Assembly: GCA_036005065.1 (NCBI GenBank)
Contig: DASYQW010000222.1
Span: 1-56,069 of the forward strand
Direction of reading: 5' to 3'
DNA: 56,069 nucleotides
Source: Candidatus Methylomirabilota bacterium
Lineage (GTDB): Bacteria; Methylomirabilota; Methylomirabilia; Rokubacteriales; DASRDR01
The position numbers and the translations under genes were made by a program. Shown one piece after another: positions 7,674-15,770 of the stretch; the first letter of the stretch is position 1, and the number at the start of each line of letters is the position of its first letter. The notes below the pieces were generated by a model, which saw only the letters and a list, made by a program, of their open reading frames with translations, did not search any database and was not told the origin of the DNA.

Positions 7674-9605
7674 GTGAGCGGCGCCCCCGAGCGCATCGGC
7701 AAGTACCGCGTCCTCGAGCCCCTCGGCCGCGGGGGGATGGGCGCCGTCTACAAAGCCCACGACCCGCAGCTGGACCGACTGGTCGCGATCAAGGTCATGG
7801 CGGAGGGCGCGGACGTCGGGGTCGAGGCCCGCGAGCGCTTTCTCCGCGAAGCCCAGTCGGCGGCCCGCCTCAATCATCCGCACATCATCACGGTCTACGA
7901 GCTCGGGGAGGACCAGGGACAGATCTTCATCGTCATGGAACTCCTGGAGGGTGAGCCCCTCTCGCGAGTCGTCGACCGCACGCCCCCGCTGCCGCTGCGA
8001 CAGAAGCTCAACCTGATGATTCAGATCTGCTCGGGGCTGGCCTTCGCCCATCAGCGTGGAGTGGTCCACCGCGACATCAAGCCGGCGAACATCTTCGTGC
8101 TGCGGAGCGGTCAGGTGAAGATCCTCGACTTCGGGATCGCGCGCCTGCAAACCTCCGAGCTCACCCGCACGGGCCTGGTGATGGGTACTCCCAACTACAT
8201 GTCCCCCGAGCAGGCACGGGGCCGGCGGACGGATGCCCGGTCGGACATCTTCTCGGTAGGGGTCGTGTTCTATGAGCTCCTGTCCGGGCAGAAGCCGTTC
8301 GGGGGCGAGGACTACTTCGAGACGATGGAGAAGGTGCGCTCGGAGCCGCCGCCTCCGCTCGAGGAGCTGGCGCCGAGCCTGCCGCCGGCCCTGGTTCGCG
8401 CGGTGAGCCGCGCCCTCGCCAAGGATCCCGCGGCCCGCTATCAGAGCCTCGACGCGCTCCGCGCGGACCTGGAGGTGGTGCTGGATCTCGTCCCGGCCGA
8501 GACCCCCACCGACCTGCGCGAGGAGGTCGACCGGAAGTTCGCGGAGGTCATGCGGCTCCACCGAGTGCTGGTGGCGGCGGTCGGGGCGGCCGCGCTGGGC
8601 GAGGAGACGCTCCCGCTGGCCGAGCCCCACCTCTCGGACGCGGGCCTCACGACGATCCTGCGGGATCTGGAGAGTCAGGCCGAGCGGCTGCGCGGCTTCG
8701 CGCGCACTGTCGAGAGCCTGGAGCCGAAGGTGGCCCGCGGGATCGCGGCGTTCGAGCGCGGCGCGTTCGACGAGGCGGTCGCGGAGCTGGACGCTGTCCT
8801 CCGGGAGGTCCCCCAGCACCAGCGCGCCCGCGATTACCGCGACCGGGCGCGGCTCGAAGAGTTCCGCGAGCGCACGGTCAGAACCCTGGGGCCGACGCGG
8901 GGCGCCCCGCAGCCAGGGTCCGAGCGACCGACGGTGGTGGCGGGGCCCCGGCTCACCCCGCGCGAACCGGCCGGCGCCATCGCCGTGGCGACGCCGCCCC
9001 CGCGCCCGCTCACCGAGGGGGGGCCGCGGAGCGACACCACTCCGTCGATCGCCGACGCGACCCGCTCGGTCTCCGACCGGCGGGGGCGCCTCGTCCTGGC
9101 GGGAGTGGCGCTGGTGGCAATCCTCGGAGGCGGGGCCTTTCTCTACCGCTTCCCGAGCCCCCAGGGCGGGAGCGCGCCCTCGGCGCCGGCGGCGCCCGTT
9201 CAGCCCCCCGTCGTGGCGTCTCCGCCCTCCCCGCCCGCGCCGGCTGCCCCCGCGCCCGCGGCACCCGCCGAAAGCCGGCCGGCGCCGGCGCCCGCCCCTC
9301 AGGCTCCGCGGCCGACACCGCCGCCGGCCGCATCCAAGCCGCAGCCGGCGCCGGCCGGGAAGCCCGCCGCCGCAGCGCCGGCGCCCGGCCAGGGGTCGCC
9401 GGCCAGGCCGGCCGAGAGCCGGCTCACGGCGGACCAGCGACAAGCGGTGGCCGACTACCTCGAGCTGGCCCAGTTCCACCGGGAGCGGGGCGACAACCAG
9501 CGGGCGCTGAGCGAGTACCAGCGAGCGCTCGAGATCGATCCGGAGAACGTCCAGGCGCGAAAGGGCAGGGCCGAGGTCGAGCAGGCGTTGAAGGCCAGGC
9601 GCTGA
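7674..9605 (+). CDS. membrane Ser/Thr protein kinase with C-terminal TPR
   Basis: 643 aa from GTG 7674, preceded by GAGG seven nt upstream; the frame is open much further upstream but without homology. The kinase domain (about 10-270) has the Gly loop GRGGMGAVY, VAIK with Lys40, HRDIKPAN with catalytic Asp134, DFG at 152-154 and the APE-equivalent SPEQ. A transmembrane helix (LVLAGVALVAILGGGAFLY) lies at about 473-491. It is followed by a Pro/Ala-rich linker and a terminal TPR (HRERGDNQRALSEYQRALEI). PASTA repeats are absent. The layout places the kinase in the cytosol and the TPR outside, next to the TPR-CsgG lipoprotein it is cotranscribed with, suggesting envelope signalling. Confidence 0.92.
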   Translation: MSGAPERIGKYRVLEPLGRGGMGAVYKAHDPQLDRLVAIKVMAEGADVGVEARERFLREAQSAARLNHPHIITVYELGEDQGQIFIVMELLEGEPLSRVVDRTPPLPLRQKLNLMIQICSGLAFAHQRGVVHRDIKPANIFVLRSGQVKILDFGIARLQTSELTRTGLVMGTPNYMSPEQARGRRTDARSDIFSVGVVFYELLSGQKPFGGEDYFETMEKVRSEPPPPLEELAPSLPPALVRAVSRALAKDPAARYQSLDALRADLEVVLDLVPAETPTDLREEVDRKFAEVMRLHRVLVAAVGAAALGEETLPLAEPHLSDAGLTTILRDLESQAERLRGFARTVESLEPKVARGIAAFERGAFDEAVAELDAVLREVPQHQRARDYRDRARLEEFRERTVRTLGPTRGAPQPGSERPTVVAGPRLTPREPAGAIAVATPPPRPLTEGGPRSDTTPSIADATRSVSDRRGRLVLAGVALVAILGGGAFLYRFPSPQGGSAPSAPAAPVQPPVVASPPSPPAPAAPAPAAPAESRPAPAPAPQAPRPTPPPAASKPQPAPAGKPAAAAPAPGQGSPARPAESRLTADQRQAVADYLELAQFHRERGDNQRALSEYQRALEIDPENVQARKGRAEVEQALKARR

Positions 9606-9625
9606 TCCTGCACGTGACACCCGGG

Positions 9626-10051
9626 TCAGGAGGTATCGGTCTCCGTCTCCGACGCGCCGGGCGCCGACAGGATGTGCGAGGCGTGGTGGTGAACCATGAG
9701 CCAGTCGTCGCCGTGGCGCTCGAAGACGTTGGTGGCGAGGATGGCGGTCACTGAAAGGTTCCCGCGGGCCTCGGACAGGATGTTCTCGGTGCAGATGACC
9801 CACGCGACGTCGCCGCGGACCTCCACTTGCACGTCTGTCACGGTGAAGCGCATCTCCAGGGTATTCCGGAAGATCGCGTCCCAGGAGTCACGGACTGCCT
9901 CCCAGCCCACCAGGCGCGGCCACCCCGGGTGGACGCAGGCCACGTGCGCCCCGTGGGCCCAGAGGGGCTCCATCTCGGCCAGGCTCAGGCTCTCGAAGGC
10001 GCGGTAGAAGCGCTCGTTCGCCGTCCGGACGGCGTCGACTTCCTCAGCCAT
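9626..10051 (-). CDS. NTF2-like / SnoaL-type protein
   Basis: 141 aa from ATG 10051; the open frame extends upstream antisense to the Rieske gene and is spurious there. The fold is NTF2-like: FYRAFESLSLAEMEPLWAH, CVHPGWPRLVGWEAVRDSWD and the C-terminal DDWLMVHHHAS are typical of the nuclear-transport-factor-2/DUF4440 group. Members are cytosolic enzymes or ligand-binding proteins with a cone-shaped cavity; a specific reaction cannot be read. Its start overlaps the stop of the Rieske gene by 8 nt, so the two are translationally coupled. Confidence 0.85.
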   Translation of the reverse strand: MAEEVDAVRTANERFYRAFESLSLAEMEPLWAHGAHVACVHPGWPRLVGWEAVRDSWDAIFRNTLEMRFTVTDVQVEVRGDVAWVICTENILSEARGNLSVTAILATNVFERHGDDWLMVHHHASHILSAPGASETETDTS

Positions 10052-10403
10052 CGCCCGACGGGTCTGCCGAGACGATGACGCGATCCTCGACGACGCGGAC
10101 GGCGAGGGTGTAGAGGCTCCCGCCTCCGCACGGTCCGCCCGCGCAGTGTCCCGTTTCGGGCGCGTACAGCGCGCCGTGGGTCGCGCAGATGAGCAGACGG
10201 CCGTCGTCGGTGAAGAACTCGTTGGGCCACCAATCCAGCGGCGTGCCCGCGTGGATACAATGGTTGACGTAGGCGTAGAAGCGCCCTTCGAAGTTGACGA
10301 CGAACCCCTCGACGCGCCGCCCGCGCCAGACCAGCGGGAACTTGGCGGAGGCGCCCGGCGGAATCTCATGCGTCGCCGCGGACCACTCGGTAGGCTCGGT
10401 CAT
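10044..10403 (-). CDS. Rieske [2Fe-2S] ferredoxin-like protein
   Basis: 119 aa. Cluster ligands are visible as C49-x-H51 and C73-x2-H76, the Rieske signature. The spacing between the two boxes (about 22 residues) is slightly long, and a Cys pair (GHCAGGPCGGG) follows at about 87-93. It is a stand-alone soluble Rieske protein, probably an electron carrier or redox sensor. It is cotranscribed with the NTF2-like protein; NTF2-like small subunits and Rieske proteins also pair in ring-hydroxylating dioxygenases, but no catalytic large subunit is present here. Confidence 0.88.
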   Translation of the reverse strand: MTEPTEWSAATHEIPPGASAKFPLVWRGRRVEGFVVNFEGRFYAYVNHCIHAGTPLDWWPNEFFTDDGRLLICATHGALYAPETGHCAGGPCGGGSLYTLAVRVVEDRVIVSADPSGDG

Positions 10404-10418
10404 GGCGTGCGTCCGATC

Positions 10419-10448
10419 ATCCTAACAGGGTGGGAAGGGGAGGCACAA
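10419..10448 (-). promoter_or_regulatory. promoter for the Rieske/NTF2 pair
   Basis: On the minus strand TTGTGC (10448-10443), 18-nt spacer, TAGGAT (10424-10419), then ATG at 10403. Confidence 0.4.
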
Positions 10449-10495
10449 CCCGCGCGCCCGGCCAACGGGGGCCGGCCGGTTGCGCTTCCACCTCC

Positions 10496-10575
10496 GAGCG
10501 CGGGCTTGGCCCGCGCCACCTATCCTGGGGGTGGGCGTGGGAGGGGGCCGTCGAGGCCCCCTCGCATTTTGCCTA
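10496..10575 (-). repeat. stop-anchored two-hairpin element, copy A
   Basis: Read on the minus strand it starts at the TAG (10575-10573) of the small membrane protein gene. After a short spacer comes a 9-bp hairpin, GAGGGGGCC with GGCCCCCTC (10563-10541, loop of 5). A C-rich spacer follows, then an 8-bp hairpin GCGCGGGC with GCCCGCGC (10516-10498, loop of 3). The segment is about 85% identical by eye to 30295-30373, which sits at the same position relative to another stop codon. It may act as a terminator or mRNA 3' stabiliser. Confidence 0.7.
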
Positions 10576-10896
10576 GCGGTGGCAGCCGGGGAGGAGCTCG
10601 GTGAAGTCGACGGTCGGGACTTCCAGGATGCCGCCCTGGACCGCCAGGTCTCCGGGGGCCGGCAGGCCAAGGCTCAGCCCGGCTCCGGGGGAAGCGGCGG
10701 CCGGCATCGCGGGGCGGCTGACCGTCGGCGGCGGCGGTTCCGCGGGTCGGGCACTGGCATAAAGCCAGCCGCCCGCCGCCGCGATGGCTGTCCCGACCAG
10801 CGCCCCCGCGGCGTGGACCAGCTGGCGGCGCTGCCGCCGGGTGAGGCGAGAGCGCCGGCTCGATCCCTCGGGGCGTCGCGGGCGTGTCGGCTTCAT
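10573..10896 (-). CDS. small membrane-anchored protein, unknown function
   Basis: 107 aa from ATG 10896. The N terminus is strongly basic (RRPEGSSRRSRLTRRQRRQ) and followed by a single hydrophobic segment (LVHAAGALVGTAIAAAGGWLYA, about 26-47), then a Pro/Ala-rich tail and the more ordered C terminus ILEVPTVDFTELLPG. The topology is probably N-in, C-out. No family is recognised. Upstream frame extension to 11121 overlaps the ABC transporter gene and looks spurious. Confidence 0.45.
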   Translation of the reverse strand: MKPTRPRRPEGSSRRSRLTRRQRRQLVHAAGALVGTAIAAAGGWLYASARPAEPPPPTVSRPAMPAAASPGAGLSLGLPAPGDLAVQGGILEVPTVDFTELLPGCHR

Positions 10897-11046
10897 CCGG
10901 GACAGGGTGCAGCAAGAAGAATGCCGACGGCATTGCCGCGCCAGCGCCACCGAGCCGGCTGGGGCGTGCGAAGCTTTTTCCGGCGCCCGGCAGGTCCTAC
11001 CGCACCGGCCCGGGGGCGGCCAAATCGCGTGTGGTAGAGTGGCCCC

Positions 11047-11994
11047 GTGGGGACCCCGCGGCACACCGTCGAGGTCCGGGAACTGGAGAAGATCTTTCGG
11101 GCGCCGTGGCCGCGCCGCCATCGCCAGGTCGCCCTTCGGGGCGTGTCATTCGCGGTGCCGGAGGGGGCCATCTTCGGGATCCTGGGGCCGAATGGGGCCG
11201 GCAAGACGACCCTCCTGTCGATCCTGGCCACCCTCCTCCTGCCCGATCGGGGTGAAGCCCGGGTGCTCGGTCTCGACGTCGTTCGCGACGCCCGCCGGCT
11301 ACGGGAACGGATCAACATGGCCTCCGGCAGCACGTCCTTCCTCTGGAGCCTCACCCCGCGCGAGGTGCTCGACGTGACGGGACGCACCTATGGCCTCGCC
11401 CGGGCGGCGCGGGCGCGTCGCGTGGCGGCCCTCCTCGAGCAGTTCGAGCTGGCGGCGTTCGCCGACGTGCCCTACAACGAGCTGTCCACCGGCCTCAGGC
11501 AGCGCCTGGCCCTCGCCAAGGCATTCGTCAACGATCCCGAGCTCCTGATCCTCGACGAGCCCACCGTCGGGCTCGACCCCGACGTCGCGGTGCGAGTCCG
11601 CGAGGAGATCGCCGCCCTCCGGCGCGTTCGGGGAATGACGATCCTGCTGTCGACCCATTACATGCGCGAGGCCGAGCAGCTCTGCGACGACATCGCCTTC
11701 CTCCGGAACGGGGCGATTCTGGCCCGCGGCGACGCCCAGAGCCTCAAGCGGCAGATCTTCATGGGCGACCGCATCCTGCTGAGCGTCGAGGGTGAGGGGT
11801 GGACGGGCATCGGGCGACTGCCGGGCGTCCTGGCGGTGCGGAGCGAGGTGAGCCGGGTCGAGGCCCTGGTGGACGACGCCCGGAAGCGGCTCCCCGAGAT
11901 CCTCCGGCACCTCATGGAGCAGGGAGTGCCGGTCACCGACGTGAGCGTGGCCGAGCCCAGCCTGGAGTCGGTTTTCATCGAGCTCGCCCGATGA
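11047..11994 (+). CDS. ABC-2 type exporter ATP-binding protein
   Basis: 315 aa from GTG 11047. Walker A GPNGAGKTT lies at about 48-56. The signature reads LSTGLRQRL (about 146), a variant of LSGGQ common in the drug and polyketide exporter (DrrA/CcmA) class. Walker B LLILDEPTVGLD is at about 166-177, and the switch His is in LLSTHYM. The extended C terminus (about 230-315) is typical of DrrA-like subunits. It overlaps the permease gene by ATGA, so the two form a two-gene exporter. The substrate is not evident. A TAGAGT box at 11035-11040 lies 6 nt before the start, without a convincing -35. Confidence 0.93.
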   Translation: MGTPRHTVEVRELEKIFRAPWPRRHRQVALRGVSFAVPEGAIFGILGPNGAGKTTLLSILATLLLPDRGEARVLGLDVVRDARRLRERINMASGSTSFLWSLTPREVLDVTGRTYGLARAARARRVAALLEQFELAAFADVPYNELSTGLRQRLALAKAFVNDPELLILDEPTVGLDPDVAVRVREEIAALRRVRGMTILLSTHYMREAEQLCDDIAFLRNGAILARGDAQSLKRQIFMGDRILLSVEGEGWTGIGRLPGVLAVRSEVSRVEALVDDARKRLPEILRHLMEQGVPVTDVSVAEPSLESVFIELAR

Positions 11995-12800
11995 ATCGCC
12001 GGCGCGTGGCCTGGCAGCGCGAGCTCACCAAGACCTCGGCGTTCTTCCGGAAGAACTGGCTGATGAGCCGCCGGAACGTCATGACCGTCTTCGAAGTGGT
12101 CTTCTGGCCGGTGGTGACCCTGCTCTCGGTGGGGTTCATGACCACATTCCTCAGAGTGGGGCCGGACGCGACCGTGTTCGTCCTGGTGGGAACGCTAGCC
12201 TTCTCCATCGTCCAGGTCTGTCAGCTGGATGTCGCGTACGCGGTCATGTTCGACATCTGGGCCAAGAGCGTCAAGCACCAGTTCCTCGCGCCGGTCGAGC
12301 CCTGGCACATGGCGGTGGGGGCCTGGCTGATGGGCGTGGTACGGGGGCTCGTCGTGTTCGCCCTGATGGGAAGCGTGAGCCACTGGGCCTTCGGCGTGAG
12401 CCTCCTCGCCCCCGGGTGGGCACCGGCTGCCGGGTTCGTCCTCGGCCTCCTCCTTTCGGCCGCGGGAGTGGGGCTCCTGGTGGTGACCGTGCTCCTGCTC
12501 TTCGGCGTCCACGCGGAGGTCACCGCCTGGTCCGGGGTGAGCCTGGTGCTCCTCCTCTGCGGCATCTACTACCCGGTCTCGATGCTGCCGGGGCCGCTCG
12601 CCGGCATCGCGGCAGGCATCCCGCTCACGTACTTCCTGGAGGGATTCCGGGCCTACTACGGCTTTCCGCCGGTCTTCCCGAATGCCTGGAGCCGGGGCTT
12701 CGGGCTCGCCCTCGCCTACATCGTCGTGGGCTACGGAGCCTTTCGATGGGCCGTGACGCGGTCTCGGCGGACCGGGATGCTGCTCAAGCTGTCAGACTGA
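11991..12800 (+). CDS. ABC-2 type transporter permease
   Basis: 269 aa from ATG 11991, which shares ATGA with the stop of the ATPase gene. About six transmembrane helices are visible (VFEVVFWPVVTLLSVGFM, VFVLVGTLAFSIVQV, GLVVFALMGSVSHWAF, FVLGLLLSAAGVGLLVVTVLL, VSLVLLLCGIYYPVSMLP and a C-terminal one). The segment YYPVSMLPGPLAGIAAGIPLTYFLEGFR is the conserved ABC-2 motif near the fifth helix. It forms the membrane channel of the exporter with the preceding ATPase. Confidence 0.92.
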   Translation: MNRRRVAWQRELTKTSAFFRKNWLMSRRNVMTVFEVVFWPVVTLLSVGFMTTFLRVGPDATVFVLVGTLAFSIVQVCQLDVAYAVMFDIWAKSVKHQFLAPVEPWHMAVGAWLMGVVRGLVVFALMGSVSHWAFGVSLLAPGWAPAAGFVLGLLLSAAGVGLLVVTVLLLFGVHAEVTAWSGVSLVLLLCGIYYPVSMLPGPLAGIAAGIPLTYFLEGFRAYYGFPPVFPNAWSRGFGLALAYIVVGYGAFRWAVTRSRRTGMLLKLSD

Positions 12801-12867
12801 GGCCGCACTCGACGTCGCTACCTCGCCACGGCTACAGGGTTTCCCGCAGGGGTCCGTGGCAAATTTC

Positions 12868-12897
12868 TTGACACCGAAGCGCTGGGGTCCCTAGAGT
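12868..12897 (+). promoter_or_regulatory. promoter for the alpha/beta-hydrolase gene
   Basis: TTGACA (12868-12873), 18-nt spacer, TAGAGT (12892-12897). The predicted leader to the ATG at 12981 is about 75 nt and structured. Confidence 0.55.
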
Positions 12898-12920
12898 TAC
12901 GCTGAAGGCAAGGGGGTTTA

Positions 12921-12939
12921 GCCAACCTTATGGGTTGGC
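12921..12939 (+). promoter_or_regulatory. leader hairpin upstream of the alpha/beta-hydrolase
   Basis: GCCAACC (12921-12927), loop ttatg, GGTTGGC (12933-12939): a perfect 7-bp stem inside the predicted 5' leader. It is flanked by two direct repeats, GGCAAGGG (12906-12913 region and 12961-12968 region) and TTTAGC on each side. No known riboswitch was recognised. Confidence 0.4.
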
Positions 12940-12980
12940 ACTGATTTAGCAGAAGCCGTGGGCAAGGGAGAAAAGCTGAC

Positions 12981-14042
12981 ATGGATGGGACCCTCTGGCG
13001 AGTCTTCTGCGGTCTGGCCGATCGAGCTCGAGTCCGCCAGGTTCCCCCTCCCACCCTGGTGTCGTGCGGGACGAGTCCCCTCGGAGAGGATCTCTGCCTC
13101 GACCCGCGGTCGGCTACCGACCCCGAGTGGTTCTACCCGGCCCCGGGCCCCATCAACCCCGACGTCTGGGAGACGGTCGACGAGGCGGAGGGGGTGGAGG
13201 TCGAGTCTCTGGCCTTCCAGAGCTCCGCACCCTTCGGGATCTCGGCCAACGATCGCGTGGTCGTCCGGTTCTATCGTCCTGCCCATCAGCCCATCCGGTG
13301 GGCGCTCCTGGTTCTCCACGGGATCTGGCGCCAGGACCAGGAGTTCGAGGACCGCCTCTGTCGGGATCTCGCGCGCCACGGGGTCGCGAGCGCGTTGATG
13401 TCGCTGCCGTTTCACTGGGAGCGTGCCCCGAACAAAGCCCCGAGCGGCGCCTACTTCCTCTCCAGCGACCCCCTGTGGACGTCAGCCGCCTTCCGCCAGG
13501 CGATCATCGATGCGCGGGGCGTAGTCGGTCTGCTCCGGGGCCGCGGGGTTCCGGTCGGCGTCATCGGGTTCAGCCTGGGGGGGATCATCGCCCACATCCT
13601 CATGGCGGTCGAGCCGTTCGACCTCGGGGTATCGGCGCTCGCCGGCGGCGACACGGCGGGCATCGTCTGGGAAAGCATGCTGACGCAAGCCTATCGCCGC
13701 GCGATGGAGGCTCGCGGGATCACGCTGGCGCGCCTCGCGGCCCTCTGGGCGACCGGGAACGCCACGCTCTATGCCACACGGGTCCAGGCCGCCCGCCTGC
13801 TGATGCTGAACGCGCGCTACGATCGCCTCGTCCCGCTCCACTTCACCCTGGAGCTCTGGCGCGCGCTGGGCGAGCCGCCGATCCGCTGGCTGTCGGCCGG
13901 GCACATCACCGCGTTCCTTTTCCGACAGACCATCGCTGGCGAGATTCTCGGAGCGATGGGATTGCCGCGGACTGCCGAGGCGCCGGGGCGTTTCCGGATC
14001 CCTCCCGTCCTGGTCAGACGCGAAGCCCGGTGGGCGGCCTGA
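12981..14042 (+). CDS. alpha/beta-hydrolase family protein
   Basis: 353 aa. The core of an alpha/beta hydrolase is recognisable: LLVLHGIWRQDQEF (oxyanion region), the nucleophile elbow GFSLGGIIAH, an acid residue in LNARYDRLVPL and His in SAGHITAFLF, so a Ser-Asp-His triad is plausible. There is no signal peptide, so it is cytosolic. The N-terminal 100 residues are family-specific and not recognised. It resembles the abhydrolase 18 / PHB-depolymerase-like group, but the substrate is unknown. The secreted protein gene after it overlaps by 13 nt. Confidence 0.75.
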   Translation: MDGTLWRVFCGLADRARVRQVPPPTLVSCGTSPLGEDLCLDPRSATDPEWFYPAPGPINPDVWETVDEAEGVEVESLAFQSSAPFGISANDRVVVRFYRPAHQPIRWALLVLHGIWRQDQEFEDRLCRDLARHGVASALMSLPFHWERAPNKAPSGAYFLSSDPLWTSAAFRQAIIDARGVVGLLRGRGVPVGVIGFSLGGIIAHILMAVEPFDLGVSALAGGDTAGIVWESMLTQAYRRAMEARGITLARLAALWATGNATLYATRVQAARLLMLNARYDRLVPLHFTLELWRALGEPPIRWLSAGHITAFLFRQTIAGEILGAMGLPRTAEAPGRFRIPPVLVRREARWAA

Positions 14043-14461
14043 GGCGGCGTCGGCGCCGCCAGCCGCCCTCAGCCTGCCGGTACGGCGTCCTTCGGATCCT
14101 CGCCCTGGCGGCGATCCTGGCCCTGCTGCCCGCCCCCGGGCTCGCGCAGCGGGCCCTGCGCTACTCCGGCAAGGTCGAGCGAGTCGACTTGGGTGATGGC
14201 CGGGTCGTCGTGGAAGAGCTGGCGGAAAAGGGACAGCGGCGCCGCCACGAGGTCTACGTCGATCGCGACACCCCGATCGTGAGCGCGGTGCGCCTCCGTG
14301 CCTGGGAAATGCGGGGGCGGGGAGCGTACGACGAGGTGCCGGTGACGCTGGCTGATCTCCTGGCGGGCGACTTCGTCGTCGTGGAGTCAACGGAGGAGGG
14401 GGATCGCCCCGTGGCTCGACGCATCACGATCGTGGAGAGCGTCCGGCGCCCGAGGCCCTGA
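14030..14461 (+). CDS. small secreted protein, unknown function
   Basis: 143 aa from GTG 14030, which overlaps the hydrolase stop by 13 nt. The N terminus has six consecutive Arg, then a hydrophobic signal core (VLRILALAAILALLPAPGLA) with likely cleavage after GLA at about residue 42. The mature domain (RYSGKVERVDLGDGRVVVEE, LLAGDFVVVESTEEGDRPVA) is beta-rich and looks like an OB-like or DUF5666-type fold, but no family is certain. It is probably periplasmic and co-translated with the hydrolase. Confidence 0.6.
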   Translation: MGGLRRRRRRQPPSACRYGVLRILALAAILALLPAPGLAQRALRYSGKVERVDLGDGRVVVEELAEKGQRRRHEVYVDRDTPIVSAVRLRAWEMRGRGAYDEVPVTLADLLAGDFVVVESTEEGDRPVARRITIVESVRRPRP

Positions 14462-14503
14462 TCGTCGGCGACGCCACGCGGTCGCCTCAGGGTGGCTCGA
14501 GGC

Positions 14504-15697
14504 TCACAAGGGCTCGACGAGCACCGACTCGCCTGGCTTGACGTCTCCGCGCGACTCCTCGAGGATGACGAGGCAGCTCGCCGCCACCATCGAGGAGAGA
14601 ATGCCCGAGCCCTGGGGCCCCGTGGTCGAGACCTCCCAGCCCCTCCCGGTGTAGGTCAGGATGCCGCGTTTGAACTCGCGCCGCCCCACCCTCTTTCGCA
14701 TCGACTCGGCGGCCACCGCCGTGAACTGGCGCGGCTCGAGCTCCCGGCGTCCCGCGAGCTTCCAGAGGGCCGGGCGGACGAACAGGAGAAAGCACAGCAT
14801 GGATGCCACGGGGTTGCCCGGCAGCCCGAAGAAGTGGCTCTCGCCGATCTTCCCCACCGCCAGGGGTCGGCCCGGCTGCATCGCCACCTGCCAGAACTCG
14901 ACGCCGCCGATCTCGGCCAGGACGTCCTTGACGAGATCGTAGACTCCGACCGACACGCCACCCGAGGTGAGGACGACGTGGGCCGCCTCCGCCGCCTCGA
15001 GGAGGCGCGCGCGCAGGATGTCCCGAACGTCCGGCACGATGCCGAGGTCGATGGAAACGCCGCCGGCCGCCTCCACGAGTCCGTGTAGCGAGAAGCGGTT
15101 GGCGTCGTAGATCTGGCCGGGCTTGCGGGGCAGCCCGGGCTCCACCACCTCGTCGCCGGTGGAGAGCAGGGCGACGCGGGGCCGGTCGTGGACCCAGGTC
15201 TCCGGAAGACCAAGCGAAGCGAGGAGGCCGAGCTCCTGGGGCCGGAGCACCGCGCCACCGGCGATGACCACGGCGCCCGTCCGGACGTCCTCGCCGCGCG
15301 CGCGGACGTTGGCCCCCGGCTCGACGGCCTCCGGGAGCACGGCATCGCCATCCCGCTCGGCAACCTCCTGCGGCACCACGGTGTCGGTGCCGGCCGGCAT
15401 CGGGGCGCCGGTCATGATGCGGAGCGCCTCACCCGGACCCACGGTCCCGGCGAACGCCGAGCCGGCGGGCAGGTCACCCACCACCCGGAGTCGCGCGCGT
15501 CCGCCGGGCCGGAGGTCCCCCGCTCGGACGGCGTAGCCATCGACTGCCGAGTTGTCCGCGGGCGGCACGTCGAAGGGGGCTGCGACGTCGCGGGCCAGCA
15601 CCCGTCCGAGGGCCTGCTGGAGTGGGACCGCCTCGGGCCCGAGAGGGCGGACGACCTGGGCAAGGATGTGGGCCAGAGCCTCGGCGACGGAGATCAT
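14504..15697 (-). CDS. moeA: molybdopterin molybdotransferase MoeA
   Basis: 397 aa, the usual MoeA length. Typical features: RPLGPEAVPLQQALGRVLA at the N terminus, DNSAVDGYAV at about 45-54, the glycine-rich motif IMTGAPMPAGTDTVV, LLSTGDEVVEPG, TSGGVSVGVYD and the C-terminal LPGNPVASMLCF. MoeA inserts molybdate into adenylylated molybdopterin to make active Mo cofactor in the cytosol. A TATAAT box (15715-15710, minus strand) lies 12 nt upstream. It is divergent from the RDD-XdhC pair, and all three are plausible servants of the molybdenum hydroxylase operon at 51.8-56 kb. Confidence 0.95.
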   Translation of the reverse strand: MISVAEALAHILAQVVRPLGPEAVPLQQALGRVLARDVAAPFDVPPADNSAVDGYAVRAGDLRPGGRARLRVVGDLPAGSAFAGTVGPGEALRIMTGAPMPAGTDTVVPQEVAERDGDAVLPEAVEPGANVRARGEDVRTGAVVIAGGAVLRPQELGLLASLGLPETWVHDRPRVALLSTGDEVVEPGLPRKPGQIYDANRFSLHGLVEAAGGVSIDLGIVPDVRDILRARLLEAAEAAHVVLTSGGVSVGVYDLVKDVLAEIGGVEFWQVAMQPGRPLAVGKIGESHFFGLPGNPVASMLCFLLFVRPALWKLAGRRELEPRQFTAVAAESMRKRVGRREFKRGILTYTGRGWEVSTTGPQGSGILSSMVAASCLVILEESRGDVKPGESVLVEPL

Positions 15698-15770
15698 GGT
15701 GCAGACGGTATTATACCGGCCGGGCAGGGCCCGAGACGCCTCCGGTCGGCTCTGTTATAGTGGCGGGGCG

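Noticed and set aside
15710-15761. A pair of -10 boxes facing away from each other between moeA and the RDD gene, as a shared operator
   Set aside because: TATAAT (minus) and TATAGT (plus) are likely promoters, but no convincing -35 boxes or symmetric operator were found between them.
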